Origin: Polytrichum commune
Taxonomy: Eukaryota > Streptophyta > Polytrichopsida > Polytrichales > Polytrichaceae
Length of the DNA stretch: 64,000 nucleotides
Direction of reading: 5' to 3'
Assembly (NCBI GenBank): GCA_950295325.1
Contig: OX485803.1
Coordinates: 38,145,554 to 38,209,553, forward strand
Below the pieces are notes generated by a model, which was given only the letters and a program-made list of their open reading frames with translations, did not search any database and was not told the origin of the DNA. Below are positions 23,115 to 34,664 of the stretch, piece after piece; positions within the stretch are counted from its first letter, which is position 1, and each line of letters starts with the position of its first letter. Position numbers and translations under genes: made by a program.

Positions 23115-23318
23115 ATCGCACATGAGCATACCTCTCGTTCAATCAACATTCCCATTGACTCCCTATAAATTTGTGGTCAATTCATCTCATGTGACTTGGA
23201 CTAAATCAATCTAGATTCTCCAAATGAATTTCAATGTCAAATCAACTAACAACATTGAAGATACATGCTATTTCAAGGCTTTTATGTTGGATAAATGAGA
23301 GGTACACATGTATGTGAT
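23115..23318. mobile_element. MITE with ~35-bp inverted ends
   Basis: The left end ATCGCACATGAGCATACCTC is the inverted counterpart of the right end, which reversed reads ATCACATACATGTGTACCTC. The match continues through TC(G/A)TT-ATC-AACAT for about 35 bp. The element is 204 bp. A related single end occurs at about 62348-62385 (TATCACGTACAAGGGTACCT). The target duplication is unclear. Confidence 0.6.
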
Positions 23319-24515
23319 ATTTTCCTCTTTTTTTCTTGAATGGAGTAGGTTTTTACTGCACTCCTCCATGGTCCAGGTGTTAGGAAACAAAATCAACAAT
23401 GGGGCTACTATGTTGCCATATAAGAGCCAAATTACATGAGGAGTCGAAACCAATTTTTGGTGTCATAAGGTTAAAATCCATGTTTCTCATTGGTGCAATT
23501 CTTGAAATCGATCCCAACCATGTTACACCTCAAGTGCAGACAATTTTTCAAATGAGTTTTTTATTTGGAAAGGGAGTGCAACATTCTTGAAAGATCGATT
23601 CTTGGCCTCGGAGCCCTATTCATATTTTAATATAATTTGTTATGTTAGTAAAATATAATAGATTGAAGCATTGTAGGCCTTTTGATTGATTGGAAATTTG
23701 AATGACTCACTCTCTTCGTCTCCTCTCCTCTCTTCGAGGCTTCGTGCAACAACCTCCATTCTTTGGCCTCAAGGCCATTAGACTTGTGGAGGCTTCCAAG
23801 TTCAACTGGTCTAAACATTGGACAACTAACTAAATGGGTAGCTATTTAGCTAGCTAAAAACTCCAAGTAGCTAAAGTTGCGTAGGAATTTGGTGCCTCAA
23901 AAGAATAGCTAGCTAAAAGTAAGTGCCATCATCCAGGCAAGGAAAGTTAGCTAGTTGATTTTTGCTAATAGCTAGTTGAGATTTGAAATATACATTGATT
24001 TTTTTGAAGTGAGGAAGCCGACAATACGTGCGTTGATTTTAAGCCTTTCAATTTCCTTGTGCAACAACATGAAAATACAAAGCCAACCGAGAGCAATACA
24101 ACCAAATATATGTAGTTTGGTTTTGTTTGAATTAGACTTCTCTTTGAATTAGAATAAATATGCATGTCATACAACTTTTTAGCCAGTTTAAGCTAAGTGA
24201 AAATGAGAGCTCCGGAAAAGTTAGCTAGCCAAAGCTAAGTAAGAACCCTACATTCGGTGAACCTAGCTAGCTAAAGCTAAGTGACAAATAGCGACCCGGA
24301 AAATTTGGCTAGGTGATGCTAGTTGGCCAGTTGTCCAAGGTCTGAACTAGTTTGCAAATATATGAGAGGATCAACATGCACATACCATACATTTCAAGCA
24401 CTTAAGCAACATCCTAGGCCAATAAGTGTTGCACCAACCCTTTAAAACATCAACATGGACCCAAATTAAATTAGTTCAAACACGTATAGGAAGATGAACA
24501 TTAAAACCACATGCA
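23319..24515. other. Intergenic, short tandem-like GCTAGCTA-rich stretch
   Basis: No gene. From about 23830 to 24330 the motif TAGCTAGCTAAA and relatives recur irregularly, making a loose low-complexity domain that contains many short palindromes. Confidence 0.5.
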
Positions 24516-24649
24516 CACTAGAAGAAAACTGCATCCATTTGCAACTTGATTGTTGCAACAATTGAGATAATTTATTTACATATTTTCTTGCCACAAGTCG
24601 CCATGGTCAAGTTGCAAATAGTGGGTTATATTGGAAAAACATTCTAGTG
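24516..24649. mobile_element. Miniature CACTA-like element
   Basis: Begins CACTAGAAGAAAACTG and ends TTCTAGTG. The inverted match extends into TTTGCAACTTGA in both arms. Flanking trinucleotides are GCA and ACA, so a 3-bp target duplication is only partly kept. Related ends occur near 31210-31260 and 33385-33450 (AACTTGTCCATTG next to GAAGAAA). The CACTA assignment rests on the termini only. Confidence 0.5.
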
Positions 24650-26335
24650 ACAATAGAAGCACCTAATGTAGTTCTACATCCAAAAAAACTAAATCAACCC
24701 ACTTAAACAAGAGAATACACTCGATCTGAACATCGTTGCTTACATAAAGAGAAGTTCGCTCATACAATCACACGTACATGTACAAATAGAGGGGGAGGGA
24801 GGTTGGCCTTCACACTAACAAAATTGCATCAACATGTCCAATTGTGTTTTCAAAATATGATGTTGCTAATAGGTTTCAACTAATCAAACCCAACTCTTAA
24901 TTACATACTGGTGAAATTCCACTCCTCCCATCCATGGATCAAAAACCCCATCACAAGGGAAATCCATAAGGTTGAATTGCATTTGGAATACAAACCCACT
25001 ACAAACCCCATATGAGAATCTAATACATTTTTAAATTTGACTTTAAAAAACTCAAAGACAAGAAGCATCACTCGTTGGTGCTAATCACCACTACATTAGG
25101 AAGGAGGCAACAAGGTGCATGCAAAGAGAGCAGTAGGGTGGCAACCCGAGGGATGGAGAACATAGAATAATGTGGCGACACCACTCACCCCAAGTAACTC
25201 AACTCTAGGTGACGTGAGCCCTTGGATGAGATGATAGGATGCATCCACAACTCACAATGAAGCCCATTGGCAACCCCCAATTATGGAGATTAGTAGGGAG
25301 TTCATATTTTTAGGCAACTATACTCCATTCATGTGAAACTACCTTTTACTCACAAAGAATGGAAATGGCATAACATTACTTAGCTCCTTGGTTGTGTTCT
25401 GTGGACCATGTATTGCACAAGCATAATTCTCCTATAATTCCAAGTTTTCCCATTTAAAGGGAGCACTCATGTACTGTATTTGTAGAGTTTTCAACAAGCA
25501 ACTATAATCTATCAAAGTCTCTAAATCACAACCTCTTTCTTTGGGAAAAGGAATATCATCTAGCTACTTGATCATGTTATGGGCACCTTACAAGACAAAA
25601 ATGCACATTTTTTTAAACATGTGTTTGCAAATCAATTCACTTCACCATAGCAAAGACACTAAATATTGTATTCCGTGTCACCAATTCTATTTGTCTTGCT
25701 ATATTCTAATTGTAAATCGCCCACGTAGGGTCACTATCACCTATTCGTCATTCCTTGTAAAAAAAGACCCAAACATTACATATTTACAATGTTATAAATA
25801 TTGTCACTCACTAAAATATCACCCAAATTTCAATCATTCATGACAATATTTTCTTATGAAAATGTTATGAAGCTTAATATACCAAAAGTGGATGAACTGA
25901 AAGTAGGTTGGGACAATATTTGTAAACTTATTCATAAGAAGTGTCATTGAAAGAGTGACCACAGTGACATAAAATACCATATGACACGACACTACATACG
26001 ATATTTAGTATAGTAGCTTGGGGGGGGGGGGATTCATGGCACTCATGTATTCTCATTAGTGAGAGTTCATTCATCTTTGCAGATGAGATGAACCACTTTA
26101 GACACTTTCATATATCGTCGGCTCCTTGTCTCAAGGGTTTAAAAAATACCAAGTTTTAATAGTTTTAAAAATCCTAGTCTAATCTAATATTGAAGGCAAC
26201 AATACAAAGGGGTATAGACATAAAAATTATTAAAAAAAAATTATGCCTCACATAGAAGCAAGTGTTTGCATCATGTGTTGCCAACCTATCATTATTAATC
26301 CGGCTATTTTTAAGAAATTAATATGGGCGGATGTT
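24650..26335. other. Intergenic, no gene
   Basis: Contains a relative of a repeat also found at 63700-63860 (blocks around 25660-25930: CACTAAATAT, CCAATTCTA, AATTGTAAA, TGACAATATT, CTTATTCATAA). It also holds a 12-bp G run at 26020-26031. No coding sequence is supported. Confidence 0.5.
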
Positions 26336-26715
26336 AAATACCCCCTCACGAACTTTCAAAGGTATCAAATTTGGGTTGGGACAACCCTCTGGAGAAATTT
26401 TCTAAACTTGACCCAAAATTGTTGTTCGCCTTGCCCAACTTCGAAAAAAACATTGCCCTTGCATTCTTGAAGGTCGCTTGACTGCAAATCCCCTGTTGAG
26501 TGCACTTCACCTTCAAGGTCTAAATCCAATATATATGTGCACTTCTAATTAATAAATAAGCAATTGATTGGGATTTCATTCCGGAAGTGAAACCATCAAT
26601 GAAACACGTAATTAATTTGGAGGTCAAAAACATTACAAAATCCTCATTAACATTGAGGTTATAATTTTGTGACTAACCATTTAAAATTATATTTGTCATT
26701 CTAATGATAGATTAG
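26336..26715. repeat. Single arm of the 45-kb foldback family
   Basis: Starts GGCGGATGTTAAATA and is collinear with the left arm of the foldback element at 45073-46330: TTGCATTCTTGAAGGTC, GAGTGCACTTCA, TAAATAAGCAATTGATTG, AATCCTCATTA and GTTATAATTTT blocks in the same order. No inverted second arm follows. It is a truncated or half element. Confidence 0.75.
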
Positions 26716-26765
26716 TGCAAGTGTTCATAAGATGACCAATATAAAACAACGAAGATAGAATATAA

Positions 26766-26802
<37 letters not shown>

Positions 26803-27440
26803 CAATTCTACTTTTTAGGTAATATAATAAAAGGTATATGTAAATGGTATGTTATTTGGAATTAGACTTGTGGGACAACGTTATGGATGGGCTATACTAA
26901 GAAAATCATAAGTTTCTGACTATAGCCTATCTGAATTATTGTAATGTTTTATCATCTTCATATATTGTATTATATTTAAAATCACATAGTGTATATTAAT
27001 TATTTAAAATCAATGTAATAATAATATTATTGAATTGAATTGATTTTTTGAGTTCACCAATTTACCATAAGGTGGTATATATTATTTTGACATATTACAA
27101 TTGTTTGAACAATTACACCCGTGCAAAATAATTGAATTATGAACAAAAAAATGTCTATGACAACACGTCATAATTATATATTACACACGTTGATATCTTG
27201 CGATATTTATCAAAATAACCATGTGGAATTCAAAGCCACATCATGGCCTTGGAAACAACTCATGGGATGTTAGAAAATAGGCTTAGAGCATTCAAGGCCA
27301 CATTATTGCCCGTTGCCAACTAATTGATATTTACAAAATAACTAGTAGTTCACAACAACTATGAGGGAGAAAATAGGTCTTACATGTTAACTCGGAGGCG
27401 TTTCACTAAAGTAAGCTCCATCCGAGCTTCTTGATGGACT
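26716..27440. other. AT-rich DNA with (AT)n
   Basis: Holds an (AT)n run at about 26769-26797 in very AT-rich DNA. No gene is seen. Confidence 0.6.
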
Positions 27441-28641
27441 CATCCGATTTTTGTTACCAGATGACTTTATTCGAGTGCCACGAATTCCCGCCCAGGCGGT
27501 GCTGGGGGGGGGTTTGAGGACAAGGTCCTCATTGTCAAGTCCAATAGGTAGGTTGGTAGCATTAACTTCTCACTATGAAAAGCGTGTAAGTAAGTTGGGA
27601 AAGGCTATTCATGATGCTTGCTACTTGTTAGTCAAACCGTATGCTAGGGATGTGGAACCCTCCACGGCATTCTCAGGTTGGAGGTCACAAGTAGGGTGGA
27701 TAGACTTTCATGTGACAACGCTCAAATCGAATCCAACTTATTCTTTGGAAAATGAAATCAGCTTTTCTTTGGCCCAGCGAGGTGGTGGTGGCCTGAGATT
27801 ACTCCCATCTTGGAATATTCGGCCAAGTTTGGAAGGAAGTGGATCACTACTCAGGAGACTATATTAAAAGGCCAATCTTCAGCAAATGACGGAACAAAAT
27901 TCCTTCCTCCACCTCTCCGAATTGGAGGATCATTTGGCATAAGCACAAGGTAAAAAAGAAGGCAACTTTCCTTTAGTCAGTCATTCATAAGGCATTGACA
28001 ATGAATGAATGGCATGGACGAATCTCGACAAAGGTTGATAAGAGTTGCCCCCATTGTGGCTCGCCGATTGTGGAATTGGTGGAGCACAAATTCTTCAGTT
28101 TCCCTTTGGCTCAACAAGTGTGGCGTTATGCGGCTAACATCATTTGGCCATTCTTTGCTAAAAGAGGTAACATTGGTCCTCGTAAATCATTTTCAATGAT
28201 GTGATGCCTCTTTGGTCAACCTCTTAGCAAATTATTGAATCCTTTTAGTCGCATTTGGTACTTCTTGAGGAGTGGTCTTCAGTGAATTATTTGGCGTCAA
28301 CATAATGATATGGTTTTTCATGCTCCTCAATGGCCAGTGAAGAAAACACACGAAGTTGTGTGGGACTCCTTACTTGGCTATGATAGACTTGAGTGGCAAC
28401 GGACTCTCACGGAGTTGGAAAAAGCACCAGATGTTGAGTATGAGGATGTTCTTAAAGATTTTCATAATGATTGGTGTGTCAAAGGTTTTATTGTTACATG
28501 TAGCAATTTAGTGGTTACTTGGAAAGTTAGGCCTTGGATGGGAACTATTTCTCAAGTCCCCTCATTTTCTTTGTTTCGCTCGAGGTGGTTGTATTCTTTC
28601 TTTTGCAATTGAATTCGCTTTCAATTAGTGCTTCAAAAAAA
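27440..28641 (+). pseudogene. 5'-truncated LINE tail with zf-RVT domain and poly(A)
   Basis: The frame at 27995-28204 contains DKSCPHCGSPIVELVEHKFF followed by AQQVWRY, the zinc-binding motif found after the reverse transcriptase of plant LINEs. It ends at a stop, and the next frames continue with IIWRQHNDMVF and ALEK-like helices to WKVRPWMG at about 28540. The upstream frame at 27451-27867 may be the preceding linker but shows no clear domain. The unit ends with an A-run at 28634-28642, as expected for a LINE. Reverse transcriptase and endonuclease are absent. AAGTAAG occurs near both ends, but this is too short to prove a target duplication. Confidence 0.65.
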
Positions 28642-30169
28642 AAGTAAGTAACGAGGGGAAGAACACACCGAAAGCCCATGCTATGTAGCTACCCCATATA
28701 TAGTTTGCCATCTATATTTGTTAACAATGGGGAGTGGAGATTTTCTTACCACATATAAAATGTTAATAATTTTACATATACATAGTTTAACAAACGAGAA
28801 GATAACACCTATAAATGTTACGCAAGTAAAGTATTATTGAACGTTGGATGAAATTTCAAATTTCAATATCCATAGGATGGAAAAAGGCATCTATAGAGGT
28901 ATGCTGGAGTTAATTCACATGGAGGAAATCAATAGCTTTCTCATAATTTTCTAGTTTCTTAACCAAATGTATAACATCAATAGACCTTTGCTAAAGATAA
29001 TGACATAAAGTTTGAAGAGAAGACTACACATCCAACACACATGGGCTACGTGTACAGATGTAAGAGGTTTAGAGTCATCCTAGAGTTCAGTGTTCATTGT
29101 TCATGTCTAGTTGCACCCTCAAAATTCCAGAGACAAAACTCACAGTGGTTGCAAGAGACTTGGAAAGTAGATTTTGCACAAGCATCAATCACTCGTTAGA
29201 TGTAGGAATTGCCTTGTCAATAGCTTTTCAATGGTATGGGATTTGACCTACAAATCTGAAAGTTAGAAGCAACATACTGGTTTTTATGAAGTTGTACATG
29301 ATATGCTATAATGTATGGTATTGTATTATATAATAGCAAGTTAACATATATAGAGGCCAAATATACAAAATCGGGGAGTAGACATTCATGTAACACTTAA
29401 CGTCTTTGTAGTCTCCCCAAGAAGGGAGCCAAATTTTTTTTTACACATATGGAATTTTAGCATTTGTAGAGGTAATAAATATAGAGGGAAAATTAAATCA
29501 TAGTCTTAAATGACTCATATAATTATCACAAGGGTTGCTTGTTTGTTATGCATCATAAGGTAGGTGGGTGTTATATGCATGGTTACATTTTCTAGGTTGC
29601 TTCATATGGGATCCCAAGTCCTAAGTTCCGAGTCACTTAAGGCCCATCCGTGCAATCTTAGTTGTTGAGAGCATGAAAGTTGGGAATTACCACTTCACAC
29701 GCGTCCCAAGTCCTAAGTCCCAAGTATGACATGGAAGCCTACATGGCAACATTTTTTGGAGGTGAGGCTTAAAATTTGTGTTGGGATTTGGGTTGAGCAA
29801 AAATTTAGACCCAACTCTCAACACAAGTCCAACAAATATTTGTGCATAAAATAATTAAGATCCAACTTTAATGACAATTAACCATATTTTAATGGTTTTT
29901 TCAGGCTCAAAAGTTGGGACTACGCCTCCATGTTGGAATTTGCTAACATGAGTATAACATAAAGTGAATATGCATGAAGTTGATATTCCCATTCTGACAC
30001 CAATGCTTGCTATGAGTTGGAAAAAAACTAATTATTACTAAGTAGGTGCTCAAAAGCCACCATCAAGGAACCATATATTCTTCTTCACTGTAGACATTAT
30101 TTTGAATGAAACAAATTAGACATGGTGGACATCATTTGATACGTACTAAGGGCCACTTTACACCATGGA
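28642..30169. other. Intergenic, no gene
   Basis: No coding region or RNA gene is recognised. A CCCAAGTCCTAAG motif repeats at about 29612 and 29703 within an otherwise unassigned stretch. Confidence 0.5.
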
Positions 30170-30400
30170 AGATGGCCTTTTCCATAGTCCAAATTCTTAA
30201 AGAATCAATTTACAAAGCCTTTGGACCCCTCACTAGGTGTAAACCAGATGTGGACCAAAAGGAATGACCATGCACTAAAAGTGAATGTGCTGATTTTTTC
30301 AATGTATGCCCCAAAAAAAGGTAGTTTTCGAATTCAAGTTGGACCATTCTCTTGTCTTCACTTGTCTTCATCTTCTCTTCCCCAAAAAACATTTCATCAA
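30170..30400 (+). repeat. Dispersed ~200-bp repeat, copy B
   Basis: The longest of three copies (others at 5755-5950 and, inverted, 47240-47470). It shares with the 47-kb copy an upstream block GGAAGATGGCCTTTTCCAT that the 5.7-kb copy lacks. Confidence 0.65.
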
Positions 30401-30599
30401 TAAAAAAATTATCATCATTGCTCTGCCATGTGCCTTTGCTTCTTCTTTTTTCTACTAGAGCACCTCTTTTGCCTCTCCCACCGCAAAACCCGTTGATCAT
30501 GTCAAGATAGATAGAAACTCCGGTCCCTTTTTAGCAAGGGGCTGGCGTGAATAAAGTGTCCGTTCGTAATGCCAATGACCCGATGCCCACTGGACAAGG

Positions 30600-30868
30600 G
30601 GACATTGGGACAATACTACTCTCCCCTTTCGAGGATGGACACTATAGTGACACACTATACTAGTTCCTAGCTAGCCACTAGTGCCTTGAAGATACCGGAC
30701 ATGGTATCCCCCCAAAGGGCTTTGAGGTACCCATACAACAAGGTCCAAGGATCCCCCACCATAGTTGGGTGGACTAAGGTGGTGAGCACCACGGCGGCAT
30801 GGGGAATAGAACCCACAACCTCCTCATTGGGGGCCATGAGCCCTAACCACCAAGCCAAGGCCCGTGAT
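30600..30868 (-). mobile_element. tRNA-derived SINE
   Basis: On the minus strand the head reads GGGCCTTGGCTTGGTGGTTA, with a tRNA-like A box (TGGCTTGGTGG, 30857-30847). A B box (GGTTCTATTCC, 30813-30803) follows 33 bases later, the spacing of an RNA polymerase III promoter. The body continues through GGGGGATCCTTGGACC and CAAAGCCCTTTGGGG to a tail ending near GGCTAGCTAGGAACTAGTAT. The 3' limit is uncertain, and a GC-rich block down to about 30515 may belong to it. It is not a tRNA gene because the acceptor and anticodon arms do not pair. Confidence 0.65.
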
Positions 30869-30916
30869 GCCTTCGAAGTCGAGGACGTCACACCCGAAGA
30901 TATGTTCCTGGATTGA

Positions 30917-33617
30917 TGATCATGTCAATGGATAATGTAGGCCTTAAAATATGCCTTTTGGGGACCTCAAATTTCATGGTCACTTTGACATTTTTTTCCC
31001 TTGGTGTAAACCAAAGTCATCCTAAAACGAGTTCAACAACCAATCATAGATTTTATAGGGCCTTGGGACAACTTCATGGTTCATGGTATAAACAACCCGT
31101 AAAAAGGTGTATTCTGGCAATACAGTGGTCAACAATTCACAAGTAGAGAGTATTGTAGCACAAACTGTACATGCATAAATGATATTAGATATCATGTATA
31201 GGAAACTTCGTATAGAAGAAAACTTGTCCATTGTAACCATCCGTTGCAATCTTGCCATTGCGGCTCATGGCAAGAAAATGCATAAACATATATTTTGGTT
31301 GAAACACTAGCAAGTATGAGACTAGAGCTAGTGATGAAGAACGAGGCTAGGAATCACACCATAGCCGTTAATTATGGCAACATAAATAGGGGAAGAAGAG
31401 TGAGGGAGTTGCAAAAGGGATTTAATTGGACCCCACCATGAAGGCCATGGAATGCGGAAACATGCCAAAGGCTACGAGAACGGGAGCAAGGTTGTGGGCT
31501 ATGACAACAAGTGAACATGGTGAAGACCATGGGACCGCCTCAAAGGCCCTAAGGAGTTGAAGGACCCTTGCCCAAAAACCTTGCGAAGATTTTCCCCGAG
31601 ACTTTCCATTGTAGACTTCAAAAGTACTTGGGAGAAACTACTTAACCGCTAGATGTCGACGGAAAATAGATTTAGAAAAAAGTTAGATTCAAATTCTCAT
31701 ATAATAGATATGATGACACTAAAAATACATAGAATATACATAGAATGCTATCATTTTAGGAAATATGAGGATCAAAAATCAAATCAAATGTTTTTAAATT
31801 TCATATGCTATATAAAAGGGGAACTAGTAAGCCCTACTGCACTTCATTTAGCCTGAAAAAATTACATGAAGTGTCGCTAAGGTCTTAAGATAGGTGGGAA
31901 ACTACTTGGGACTTTAAGTTTAGTATTGGACACCTAGGAATGACATTTAGAACTTGGCACATGGATACTCAAGATATTACTTTAAAATCCAAAAGCTCGA
32001 GTTTGAGTCTTTATGTTAGAAAGTACTAAGGACTCGAAGGCTCGAAGGTTGAGCCTTCTCATGAAAAAAGTAAGAGATAACGAAAGAAATAAGAGACTTG
32101 TAAATTTCTTTAAGATGGATGGAAAATCAATTCCTTTGGGTACATAAGTTTGGTACTTAGAATTTCAAAGGGCTCAAAATACTTGAATTGGAAGATATTC
32201 AATAAAGGCGTGCAGATGCTTGGAACTTGAACAAATCAAATTACAAACGGAAGAAAAGTCAAACTACAAACGGAAGAACGGTCAAGCTTTGAAGTTCAAA
32301 AGTACTTTAAACAAATTCGGAATGGATTACTTGGGGCTCTAAATTTGAAGATTGAAATACAATTGCTTAATTGACAACTCAAATTCTTGGGTATGCAAAA
32401 TTCAAGAATCAAGACTTGGGAACCTACGGTACAAGGTTTACCTATATGAATAAGAAACATGGTTGCTCGTTATACGGAATTAGAATTTATATTTGATACA
32501 CGGATTACTAATGGCGTGAGCACTTTGAATGAATCAAGAGGAAGGTACCCAAGCAAGTAAAGATAAGCACCAACAATCGGATAAAGCCAAGGTGTGATGT
32601 GAACCGCTTAGGTCAAGTACCGAAGAAAAAAATTAGGTTTACGACCCCATCAAGCGTACACGATAAGAATCACAAAAGAGTCAAATCGGAGGAGATAGAG
32701 GCTATCATACGATAGGGAATGCTAAAGATCCACCATGTCGCACTTGAGTGAAACTCAAGACTTCACCTCAACAAAGGGAATGTCCCGTCAACTAGGTTTG
32801 GTGTAGATTTGACTAAAGAATATACTTACAATTATTTTCAACACTTATTAAAAAAAATCCTGAAGTTTTTGACCCAAAGAATGTGAAGACTAACAAGTGA
32901 AATTCTTGTCATGAGACTTTATGATATTGAGAAATAATATATATAAGTAAATAACTCACACTTATAGTAACATGCAACATTTTTACATGCCCTAAAGACA
33001 CTTAACCGTGACACTAGGATTTAGGGTAACATAATCTTATAAAACATGGGAATGTAATCCTTAAGGAACTCAAGGAAATACCTAAGGACAAGTCATGTAC
33101 CACATCAAAGTTTTATAAGTTAAGCTATAGGATATACATGTATGTGACCTTGGAATATGTGAAAAAAAAGATTCAAGGTATGCATAAGAGACACTATCAC
33201 CCAAACAAATATAAGAGAATTGAGGCATCAAAAAGCTAATCTAATCCTCTAAAGTTATATGACTTGTGTTTCACCGGTCATTAGTGGGTCACACCATCTA
33301 TGGCTAAGGAAACCTTAAGACCTAAAAATGCGACTTCAACAAAACCATGTGATTGCCAACCAAAATGATTTACTTATGCAATTTCTTGTCATAAGTTGCA
33401 ATGGTCGAGTCACAACAGATGGTTGCAATGGACAAGTTTTCTTCTGGTGTTACTCAAGATTTTGAAAGCTCAAGGTTTTTAAAGAAAATTACTTTGATAC
33501 ACTCCAAAATGGGAAGATTCTACAAATGGGAGAATTCTTCCTTTTCACCCCATCTTCATTGACTCCTCCTTGGAGATACCTAGTAATTAAGTCAATACTC
33601 ACCAAGGCTCATCAACT
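30917..33617. other. Intergenic, no gene
   Basis: AT-rich sequence with single ends of the CACTA-like family near 31210-31260 and 33385-33450. No coding region is supported. The frames present are short and without domains. Confidence 0.5.
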
Positions 33618-33797
33618 TCCACGACATTATTCATATACACAAGCTTATTTTGTGGGACTGACATTATTCCACGTAGTATTCCCGGATATCCCCCCACATT
33701 CAACTGGGCATGAGGAATATCCGGGAATATTATGTGGAATAATGTCAGTCCCACATAATAAGCATGTGTATCCGAATAACGTTATGTCGAATTGGAG
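33618..33797. mobile_element. Hairpin MITE, ~75-bp arms
   Basis: The inner arms are almost perfect: TGTGGGACTGACATTATTCC at 33651 pairs with GGAATAATGTCAGTCCCACA at 33736-33755, and CCCGGATATCC with GGATATTCC-type sequence near the loop. A weaker match extends the arms to about 33618 and 33797. A diverged copy lies at 50965-51110. Transcribed on either strand it would fold into a long stem. Confidence 0.8.
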
Positions 33798-34210
33798 ACT
33801 AAACAAATACAAAAACACACAAACCAAGCATGCTTAAGGGAGATTCTAGTATATGCACACCCTAGTCCCCGACGCTATGAGAACAAACCCAAGAAGGCTT
33901 AACAATGTTATGCATGTTATGCATCGGACAAACTTTGAGGCTTGAGAAAGCAAGGAGCCCAAGCTCGCATTATTTCCACGAGGAATTAATGAGCAAGTCA
34001 AGGACTCTCAAGAACACATAGGCGGATGTTGGGGCCATCATTGACTTTGGCATCATAGCCTCTCCATGCACGTGTGGTGTGGCATTTCTACAAAAGTGCT
34101 CATTGCATTTTGCATATGTATGGAAATTGTGCACGGCAACCAATGCATGGGGATCACGTTTAGAAATGAAGGCTTGGGTCGGTTGGGTGAGTTTCTTCCT
34201 TCCATGGAGT
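33798..34210. other. Intergenic, no feature
   Basis: Nothing recognised between the hairpin MITE and the GGGGAGA-type MITE. Confidence 0.45.
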
Positions 34211-34664
34211 GCCCGAGAAGTTTTTGGGCATAGTCGGTCAAGATCCTCGTCATTCTAAATCCAACCGGTTACATGTTGACATCTTCCGGTTTTGCTTTTA
34301 TTTAGTTTAGGTATGTTCTTCTATGGAATCTTCTTAACCCTTAAAGGACAATGCTGCCCCACGGGCTTGGTATTATTTTGGGAGAATCTTGTTCAAAACT
34401 TCTACTCCATTGCACCAAATGGGGTTTTTAGAATGCCAAATCAAGCACCTTAGCAAGATCTATACTTCTTTAGAATAGAGCCTATGTAAATTAATTGGTT
34501 AATCATGCTTAAAATGAATTTTAAAATATATTTTGGGTGTGGTATCGGGAAAGCATATGTCCTTTAAGGGTTAAATGATCGCTAATTCTCCTAAAGTCTC
34601 AAACTTCAACAAGTTATTTCTCAAACTCAACCGATTCATTTGTAACTAACTGACACTTCTCCCC
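34211..34664 (+). mobile_element. MITE-like repeat, copy interrupted by a TTAA element
   Basis: The second copy of the 507-716 repeat. Its left half runs 34211-34337 and its right half 34571-34664; the intervening 233 bp are a separate insertion. Joined, the halves match the uninterrupted copy in order. Confidence 0.65.
34338..34570. mobile_element. TTAA-flanked miniature element, piggyBac-like
   Basis: A 233-bp insertion bounded by TTAA at 34334-34337 and 34571-34574. Its ends are inverted repeats: CCCTTAAAGGACAATGCT at the left and, reversed, CCCTTAAAGGACATATGCT at the right. The paralogous copy at 507-716 shows a single TTAA at the corresponding point, giving the empty site. TTAA target duplication with CCC termini is the signature of piggyBac-type elements. 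A TA-duplicating mariner element with ACCC ends would give the same bases, so that alternative stays open. There is no coding region. Confidence 0.65.

Noticed and set aside
30800-30868. Possible tRNA gene
   Set aside because: A and B boxes are present but the acceptor and anticodon stems do not form; the SINE explanation fits better.
30686-30916. 76-codon frame with GIEPTTSS and SPNHQAKA
   Set aside because: This is the usual reading of a tRNA-derived SINE head in the wrong frame, not a gene.
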